12,072 nt of DNA, from positions 1 to 12,072 of the forward strand of contig CAJUSO010000077.1 in the NCBI GenBank assembly GCA_910588965.1, in the 5' to 3' direction. Position numbers and translations under genes: made by a program. The stretch is from an uncultured Lachnospiraceae bacterium. Its GTDB lineage: Bacteria; Bacillota; Clostridia; Lachnospirales; Lachnospiraceae. How positions within the stretch are numbered: the first letter of the stretch is position 1; each line of letters starts with the position of its first letter. The notes beneath the pieces were generated by a model that saw only the letters and a list, made by a program, of their open reading frames with translations, searched no databases and was not told the DNA's origin. Below are positions 8,281 to 12,072 of the stretch, in pieces.

Positions 8281-8307
8281 GTGCGGCAGCAGAGGGCGCT
8301 GCCGCAC
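8281..8307 (+). terminator. Hairpin after carB, terminator-like but without a T-run
   Basis: GTGCGGCAGC (8281-8290) and GCTGCCGCAC (8298-8307) form a perfect 10-bp GC-rich stem with a 7-nt loop, about 60 nt after the carB stop. No T-run follows on either strand. It lies between the convergent carB and CYTH genes, where it could end transcription with factor help or protect the 3' end of the mRNA. Confidence 0.5.
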
Positions 8308-8339
8308 ATAGGGTAATCCCAGTTTCCGATAGGGGGAGG

Positions 8340-8786
8340 TCACTGCTTTTGGCTTAAGACGCTGTTATGGTATTCCATAGAATAAGTCACGTCTTCCCCC
8401 AGCCATTCTGGAGCCACAAAAGCGGCTGCATCCTCCTCTGTCCCAAACTCCACCTCTGCCAGGAACAGACCTTCCAGCTTCCCTTCAAAGACATCCAGTT
8501 CAACCGTCAGCCCGTCCCCTATGGGGATGAGATACCGTCTTTTGGCAATCAGGTTCCCGTCCACCTTGGGGCGCAGGTGCATATAAGCCGCCTCCGTCAG
8601 AGGCAAGTTATATTCCTCCCGCACCATGAGCCCCTTAGATTTGTATGTAAGGTAGTATTCCGCATCCTGCCTGCGGATCCGCACCACCGGGCTTGTGCAC
8701 AGATAGCCTTGTTCTATCTGGTGGGAGGGATATGATTCCAAATGATCTGGCAATTCTTTCATTAAAAACTTGCGTTCGATTTCCAT
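8340..8786 (-). CDS. CYTH-domain protein (triphosphate tunnel metalloenzyme family)
   Basis: 148 residues beginning MEIERKFL, the ExExK signature of the CYTH superfamily, in which these Glu and Lys residues bind metal and polyphosphate. Further family features are the beta-strand pairs VVRIRRQ (34-40), YYLTYKSKG (44-52), LTVELDVFEG and FLAEVEFGTEEDA. Members hydrolyse inorganic triphosphate or nucleoside triphosphates, or make cAMP or thiamine triphosphate; small bacterial ones of this size are usually tripolyphosphatases. The exact substrate cannot be read from sequence. The start at 8786 is chosen by ribosome binding site spacing; an ATG six bases earlier (8792) is too close to it. The gene has its own promoter and converges with carB. 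Confidence 0.9.
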   Translation of the reverse strand: MEIERKFLMKELPDHLESYPSHQIEQGYLCTSPVVRIRRQDAEYYLTYKSKGLMVREEYNLPLTEAAYMHLRPKVDGNLIAKRRYLIPIGDGLTVELDVFEGKLEGLFLAEVEFGTEEDAAAFVAPEWLGEDVTYSMEYHNSVLSQKQ

Positions 8787-8793
8787 CGCCATT

Positions 8794-8798
8794 CTCCT
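8794..8798 (-). promoter_or_regulatory. Ribosome binding site deciding the CYTH start
   Basis: AGGAG on the minus strand lies 7 nt before ATG 8786 but only 1 nt before the alternative ATG 8792. The spacing favours 8786, which also gives the family's usual N-terminus. Confidence 0.7.
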
Positions 8799-8839
8799 AT
8801 TCCAACCTAATGGTATGTATGGTTTGCTGGTTCCACATA

Positions 8840-8868
8840 AGTATATAAAATATCCCCCTAAATGTAAA
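8840..8868 (-). promoter_or_regulatory. Sigma-A-type promoter for the CYTH gene
   Basis: On the minus strand, TTTACA (8868-8863) and TATACT (8845-8840) are separated by 17 nt. Transcription would start near 8833, about 47 nt before the CYTH start codon. Both hexamers are one base from consensus. Confidence 0.75.
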
Positions 8869-8893
8869 CCCCGTCCTATCGGGCCCATACCCC

Positions 8894-8940
8894 AAAAAAG
8901 CCCCCCTGCCTTGGCCATTTCCAAAACAGGGGAACTTTTT
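8894..8940 (-). terminator. Terminator downstream of the spore-protein gene, possibly bidirectional
   Basis: Read on the minus strand, CCCCTG and CAGGGG form the stem around an 18-nt loop, followed by GGCTTTTTT. The plus strand also ends in a T-run (ACTTTTT), so it could work in both directions. It sits about 40 nt past the stop of the spore-protein gene and just upstream of the CYTH promoter, insulating the two. Confidence 0.72.
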
Positions 8941-8979
8941 CTTATGGTAGTGTCCTATGGCGTCTTGCAGGTTGTGTGC

Positions 8980-9201
8980 TTACTGCTGTCCGCCAGACAT
9001 CTGCTGTTCCTGTTTCATAATCATCTTTTTTACCATTTCCCCGCCGATAGAGCCAGCCTGGGCAGATGTCAGGTCTCCGTTGTATCCTTCTTTCAAAGGT
9101 ACGCCAATTTCAGATGCAACCTCCTGCTTAAAGCGGTTCATAGCCTCTTTTGCCTGAGGTACTGCCATCTTGCTTGTGTTAGAACCAGAATTGTTAGACA
9201 T
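8980..9201 (-). CDS. Alpha/beta-type small acid-soluble spore protein
   Basis: 73 residues, the usual size. These proteins coat DNA in the forespore, switch it to an A-like form and protect it from UV and other damage. They are degraded on germination by the GPR protease. The first conserved block is AMNRFKQEVASEIGV (residues 20-34), containing the Glu-Ile of the GPR cleavage region. The second is GDLTSAQAGSIGGEMVKKMI (42-61), with the Gly-Gly and Lys residues of the DNA-contacting helix. The tail is Gln-rich. ATG 9201 has a strong GGAGGTGG site upstream; a longer reading from 9252 has no such site. Expression is expected in the forespore under sigma-G, but I could not identify a clear sigma-G promoter. 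Which ssp paralogue it is cannot be said. Confidence 0.95.
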   Translation of the reverse strand: MSNNSGSNTSKMAVPQAKEAMNRFKQEVASEIGVPLKEGYNGDLTSAQAGSIGGEMVKKMIMKQEQQMSGGQQ

Positions 9202-9333
9202 GTTGATCCACCTCCAAATTTCTTCCTTCTTGTTTTTGTTGGCAGGGGGCATGTTGTGGAATGGCCTGCCTTACAGGCTGTCTCAAAACGTTGTCCCTTG
9301 CCATGATGTTATTATTTACACAGAAGAAAATAA

Positions 9334-9339
9334 TATAAT
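9334..9339 (+). promoter_or_regulatory. Possible -10 element for the DJ-1/PfpI gene
   Basis: A perfect TATAAT lies 141 nt before the start codon. The -35 region is weak: TTATTT at 16 nt spacing is the best fit, and a TTGCCA at 9298 is too far away. If used, it gives a leader of about 135 nt that includes the hairpins at 9377-9440. Confidence 0.4.
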
Positions 9340-9376
9340 GGAAATTTCTGAATTTTCTGGATAATTATAGAAAGCA

Positions 9377-9440
9377 GGGCTTACCTTGGGTGGAACCGCC
9401 CATTAAAGGATAGCCCCGAATCCTCCGATATTGGTTTCGG
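9377..9440 (+). promoter_or_regulatory. Structured 5' leader of unknown class
   Basis: Three nested stems can be drawn: GGGCT (9377-9381) with AGCCC (9412-9416), CCTT (9384-9387) with AAGG (9406-9409), and GGGTG (9388-9392) with CGCCC (9397-9401) around a GAAC loop. Next to it, CCGAATCC (9416-9423) pairs with GGTTTCGG (9433-9440) with one mismatch. The ribosome binding site follows at 9470-9475. It could be a cis-regulatory RNA; I do not recognise a known riboswitch, and no T-run terminator is seen. Confidence 0.4.
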
Positions 9441-9480
9441 AGTATGTAAATAGGCGAAGCAGCTGGAATAGGAGGATAAA

Positions 9481-10032
9481 ATGAAGAAAATAGGTATCTT
9501 TTTGGCAGAAGGGTTTGAGGAGATTGAAGGGCTGGCAGTCGTGGATATCCTGCGCAGGGCCGGTTTGGAAGCGGTTACCATTTCGGTTACGGGGCAAAAG
9601 GAAATCCATAGCTCCCATCAGGTGGGCGTCCTGGCGGACAGGCTGTTTGATGAAGTAGGCTTTGCGGAATTGGACGGCGTGGTGCTTCCAGGCGGCATGC
9701 CAGGCACCACGAACCTGGGTGCGCATGCTGGGGTAAACGAGGTAATCAGAAGCTTTGCGGCAGAGGGGAAATTAGTGGCTGCAATCTGCGCTGCGCCCAG
9801 CGTATTAGGGCAGGCAGGGATCCTGCAGGGGAAGAAAGCAGCCTGCTACCCAGGATTTGAAGACAAGCTTACTGGGGCAGAGGTGGTATACGAGGAAGTT
9901 GCAGAGGCAGGGAATATCATTACCAGCCGCGGCATGGGTACGGCAATTCCCTTTGCGTTGTCCTTAGTATCCTACCTGGTCTCAGGGCAGAAAGCACAGG
10001 AGCTTGCAGAGGCAATTATTTACCGCCAGTAA
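9481..10032 (+). CDS. DJ-1/PfpI family protein (YajL/ThiJ-like)
   Basis: 183 residues, the normal DJ-1 length. It begins KKIGIFLAEGFEEIEGLAVVDILRRAG, with Glu16 aligned to the catalytic-site Glu18 of human DJ-1. The nucleophile elbow is AAICAAPSVL with Cys103. DGVVLPGGMPG (65-75) and the late SRGMGTAIPFAL segment (His in many relatives is absent here) complete the fold. Proteins of this family are linked to glyoxal or protein deglycation and to redox protection, and the real activity is disputed; the substrate here is unknown. A strong AGGAGG (9470-9475) lies 5 nt before the ATG. pdaA follows after 74 nt with no terminator visible, so read-through is possible. Confidence 0.93.
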   Translation: MKKIGIFLAEGFEEIEGLAVVDILRRAGLEAVTISVTGQKEIHSSHQVGVLADRLFDEVGFAELDGVVLPGGMPGTTNLGAHAGVNEVIRSFAAEGKLVAAICAAPSVLGQAGILQGKKAACYPGFEDKLTGAEVVYEEVAEAGNIITSRGMGTAIPFALSLVSYLVSGQKAQELAEAIIYRQ

Positions 10033-10106
10033 TCCCTATCCCTTTTTGTGCATGAAAGCCTTATACGGCAAATATACATGTAAGAAAGAACAAAAAGGAA
10101 AGCAAT

Positions 10107-10928
10107 ATGGAACATCTTCGCAAAGTGAAGGGGACTTCTGTGGTAATTGTGCTGGCCCTGTTTGTGGCTTCTTTTTTCCTGGGGCGGTATGCAGCCCAGG
10201 TGGCTCCTGTGGCCGGGAAGGCTATCCAGGCAGGCGCAGACGGCAACTGGGGCTTAAGCTTCCAGGAGGAAGGCCAGCCCCCGGTGGCCAACGCCACCTT
10301 TGAGGAACTGGCAAAGTACAATGCTTATTATGCAGAAGATACCCAGGAAAAGACGCTGTACCTTACCTTTGACTGCGGCTTTGAAAATGGGAATACGCCG
10401 GCCATACTGGATGCCCTGAAAAAGCATGGGGTGAAGGCTGCCTTTTTTATCGTGGGGAACTATCTGGAGACCAGCCCGGATTTGGTAAAGCGTATGCTGG
10501 AGGAAGGGCATATTGTGGGGAACCACAGCTACCACCACCCAGATATGTCAAAGATGGGGAAAGAGGAGTTTGCCAAAGAGCTTGGGGAGTTAGAGAGCCT
10601 CTATGAGCAGGCCGTCGGGAAGCCTATGGAAAAATATTACCGCCCGCCCCAGGGGAAGTACAGCGAAGGCAGCTTACAGCTTGCCAAGGAACTGGGCTAT
10701 CAAACCGTCTTCTGGAGCCTGGCGTATGTGGATTGGAACCAGGACAGCCAGCCAAGCCATGAGGAAGCGTTTGATAAATTGCTGAAACGGGTGCATCCAG
10801 GGGCAATCGTGCTGTTACATAATACCTCGAAGACCAATGGGGAGATTATGGATGAGCTTTTAACAGAATGGGAAAAGATGGGCTATACATTTAAAGATTT
10901 AAGCCAATTGGCAAAAAAAGCAGGGTAG
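10107..10928 (+). CDS. pdaA: Polysaccharide deacetylase, PdaA type (muramic delta-lactam synthesis in spore cortex)
   Basis: 273 residues. An N-terminal signal anchor (residues 9-30, VVIVLALFVASFFLG) places the CE4 deacetylase domain outside the membrane. Motifs in order: LTFDCGFENG (catalytic Asp89), GNHSYHHPD (metal His140 and His144), RPPQGKYSE (Arg179), VDWN (Asp209) and LLHN (His238). The overall pattern, including the ENG after the first motif, YQTVFWS and HPGAIVLLH, matches Bacillus subtilis PdaA closely from memory. PdaA removes the acetyl group from muramic acid so that delta-lactam can form, which is needed for cortex breakdown at germination. The position that is the second Asp of the common TFDDG motif, Asn in B. 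subtilis PdaA, is Cys90 here. The start has AAGGAAAG a few bases upstream. A sporulation promoter is expected, but none was confidently seen in the 74-nt gap. Confidence 0.93.
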   Translation: MEHLRKVKGTSVVIVLALFVASFFLGRYAAQVAPVAGKAIQAGADGNWGLSFQEEGQPPVANATFEELAKYNAYYAEDTQEKTLYLTFDCGFENGNTPAILDALKKHGVKAAFFIVGNYLETSPDLVKRMLEEGHIVGNHSYHHPDMSKMGKEEFAKELGELESLYEQAVGKPMEKYYRPPQGKYSEGSLQLAKELGYQTVFWSLAYVDWNQDSQPSHEEAFDKLLKRVHPGAIVLLHNTSKTNGEIMDELLTEWEKMGYTFKDLSQLAKKAG

Positions 10929-10934
10929 CTTTTA

Positions 10935-10991
10935 GAAAGCCGGCAGCTTGGGCAGGGGATGCCGGCCCAAGCCTGCCGCTTTTGGCGGCAG
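10935..10991. terminator. GC-rich hairpin cluster between convergent pdaA and yitT-family gene
   Basis: GCCGGCA (10939-10945) pairs with TGCCGGC (10960-10966). On the minus strand this stem is followed by TTTCT, a plausible terminator for the YitT-family gene. GCTTGGGC (10946-10953) can instead pair with GCCCAAGC (10965-10972); the two stems share bases and exclude each other. CTGCCGC (10973-10979) pairs with GCGGCAG (10985-10991). On the plus strand no T-run follows, so termination of pdaA here is less clear. Confidence 0.6.
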
Positions 10992-11001
10992 TGTGCCTTC
11001 C

Positions 11002-11901
11002 TTAATGGTCTTTGCTCCCATGGAATAAATCTGCCACAGGGGTGATCGCGATGTAGGCATTCCGGTCAATTTTTTTCACAATGGATTTAATCTTAACTGT
11101 CTGGAATTGGTTTACCACTACATAGAGCACGGTTTTTGGCTCATCGGAGTAATAGCCATGCGCATCCATAATCGTAATCCCGGTCTGGAACTCATCAGAG
11201 ATGGCCTTGGCAATCTTCTGGGGCTTGGTGGTGATAATCATGGCGGATTTCGAACTGTCAAGGCCGTCTACAATGAAATCAACGGTTTTTGAGGCGGTGA
11301 CATAAGTGACAATGGAATACAGGGGAAGGATCCAGCTTCCCATGGCAATGCCGCAGATAATATATAAAAGGACATTGTAAATCAGCACAAAGGTGCCGAC
11401 GGAAAGGCCGATTTTCTTGGCAAAGATAACGGCAATTACTTCAATCCCGTCCATTGCGCCCCCAAAGCGGATGGCCATGCCGCTGCCAATGCCAGAAACC
11501 AGGCCGCCGAACACGGCGCATAAGAATAAATCCGTCCCGGCAAGGGGGGAGGCGATGCTTACGTCAATGGGGAAGACGTCCGTAATCAGCCACGCAAAGA
11601 CGGCATAGATGCATACAGCGAAAATGGCATATACGGAAAAGGCAATCCCCTGTTTTTTTAGGCCATAAAGCAGCAGGGGGATATTTAAAAGGATAAGGAA
11701 GAAGGATAAGGAAAGGTAACTCGGCGTCAGCTGTGAGAGCAGAATGGAAGTGCCGGAGATTCCGCTGTCATATAATTGGACCGGGGCTATAAAAATAGTG
11801 ACGCCGATGGCATTGATGATGCCTGCAAGGAGCAGGAACAGGAAATTCAGCGGCGCAAGCTTGCTGGTAACATAAGTAATAGATTCTTTGATTCTGGCCA
11901 A
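11002..11901 (-). CDS. YitT family membrane protein (DUF161 membrane domain plus DUF2179)
   Basis: 299 residues, typical for the family. About five to six hydrophobic segments lie in the first 205 residues (near 17-40, 64-80, 86-108, 124-148, 166-187 and 189-203), with the family motifs GGAMDGIEVIAV (147-158) and GISGTSILLSQ (47-57). The C-terminal cytosolic domain (about 218-292) is DUF2179: MIITTKPQKIAKAI, then the GYYSDEPKTVLYVVVNQFQ and IDRNAYIAITPV segments. YitT proteins are predicted transporters of unknown substrate. The start is TTG at 11901, 9 nt after a perfect AGGAGG (minus strand, 11916-11911); there is no in-frame ATG nearby. It has its own promoter and converges with pdaA. Confidence 0.93.
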   Translation of the reverse strand: MARIKESITYVTSKLAPLNFLFLLLAGIINAIGVTIFIAPVQLYDSGISGTSILLSQLTPSYLSLSFFLILLNIPLLLYGLKKQGIAFSVYAIFAVCIYAVFAWLITDVFPIDVSIASPLAGTDLFLCAVFGGLVSGIGSGMAIRFGGAMDGIEVIAVIFAKKIGLSVGTFVLIYNVLLYIICGIAMGSWILPLYSIVTYVTASKTVDFIVDGLDSSKSAMIITTKPQKIAKAISDEFQTGITIMDAHGYYSDEPKTVLYVVVNQFQTVKIKSIVKKIDRNAYIAITPVADLFHGSKDH

Positions 11902-11970
11902 ATGTAAAATCCTCCTGTCTGTAAAATTTAGATGTTAGGAAACATGGTAATCCGTTTTTGTAACGTCTCT

Positions 11971-11998
11971 ATCTTACCATAAAAATGTGTAAAGTCAA
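11971..11998 (-). promoter_or_regulatory. Sigma-A-type promoter for the YitT-family gene
   Basis: On the minus strand, TTGACT (11998-11993) and TAAGAT (11976-11971) are separated by 16 nt, about 70 nt before the TTG start. The -35 is one base from consensus and the spacing is slightly short. Confidence 0.65.
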
Positions 11999-12072
11999 TG
12001 GCAGGCTGTGTAAGGAACAGAATAAACGCATGAACGGATACTCTCTAATTGCCATCCAATTATTTGGTGAGT

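Noticed and set aside
8787..8924. 44-residue N-terminal extension of the CYTH protein
   Set aside because: It would include the promoter and part of the terminator; the signature MEIERKFL and ribosome binding site spacing mark the start at 8786.
8770..9306. Plus-strand open frame of 178 residues
   Set aside because: It is antisense to the spore-protein gene and crosses the CYTH promoter and a terminator, with no domain signal.
9386..9401. GGGTGGAACCGC resembles the core of the T-box antiterminator
   Set aside because: A T-box needs a long upstream stem I and a following terminator with T-run, and usually an aminoacyl-tRNA or amino-acid gene downstream. None is present, and the motif here is closed in its own short hairpin.
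10033..10106. Sigma-G promoter before pdaA
   Set aside because: TGCATGA and CATGTAA resemble the -35 and -10 but are about 21 nt apart and imperfect, so I do not call it.
12002..12072. Start of a further gene at the window end
   Set aside because: The 71 bases show no ribosome binding site followed by a start codon and no recognisable coding sequence on either strand.

Overview
The window comes from a spore-forming, low-to-mid GC Gram-positive bacterium. It is most likely a gut clostridium of the Lachnospiraceae type. The evidence is an alpha/beta-type small acid-soluble spore protein, a PdaA-type cortex deacetylase, strong AGGAGG ribosome binding sites, sigma-A-like promoters, and a large histidine kinase of clostridial style. 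The family-level placement is an inference from protein style, not a computed result.

Layout. Positions 1-960 (+) hold the 3' part of a signalling protein: half a receiver domain, a 33-bp tandem-repeat linker and an Hpt domain. Its reading frame is cut by an in-frame TAG at 43-45 inside the receiver, so it looks like a broken or fragmented gene. Positions 1024-3723 (+) encode the most unusual protein here: a six-helix membrane histidine kinase with a receiver domain, fused at its C-terminus to a complete DegV (FakB-like, fatty-acid-binding) domain. A good promoter just after its stop begins a leader of about 180 nt with strong inverted repeats. This leads into carA (3942-5012) and carB (5012-8221), the two subunits of carbamoyl-phosphate synthase, which overlap by one base.

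From 8340 to 9201 two short genes lie on the minus strand: a CYTH-domain protein with its own promoter, and a spore protein followed by a terminator. Then on the plus strand come a DJ-1/PfpI-family protein (9481-10032), preceded by a structured leader, and pdaA (10107-10928). A GC-rich hairpin cluster separates pdaA from a convergent YitT-family membrane protein (11002-11901, minus), whose promoter is visible at 11971-11998. In the last stretch, 12002-12072, I see no gene.

How the genes relate. The first two genes could be parts of one phosphorelay, because the second has kinase and receiver but no Hpt and the first supplies an Hpt. carAB makes carbamoyl phosphate for pyrimidines and arginine. 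The spore protein and PdaA both belong to spore formation. The remaining genes look like independent housekeeping units. The strongest candidate for something undescribed is the kinase-receiver-DegV fusion, which suggests direct coupling of lipid or fatty-acid binding to two-component signalling.
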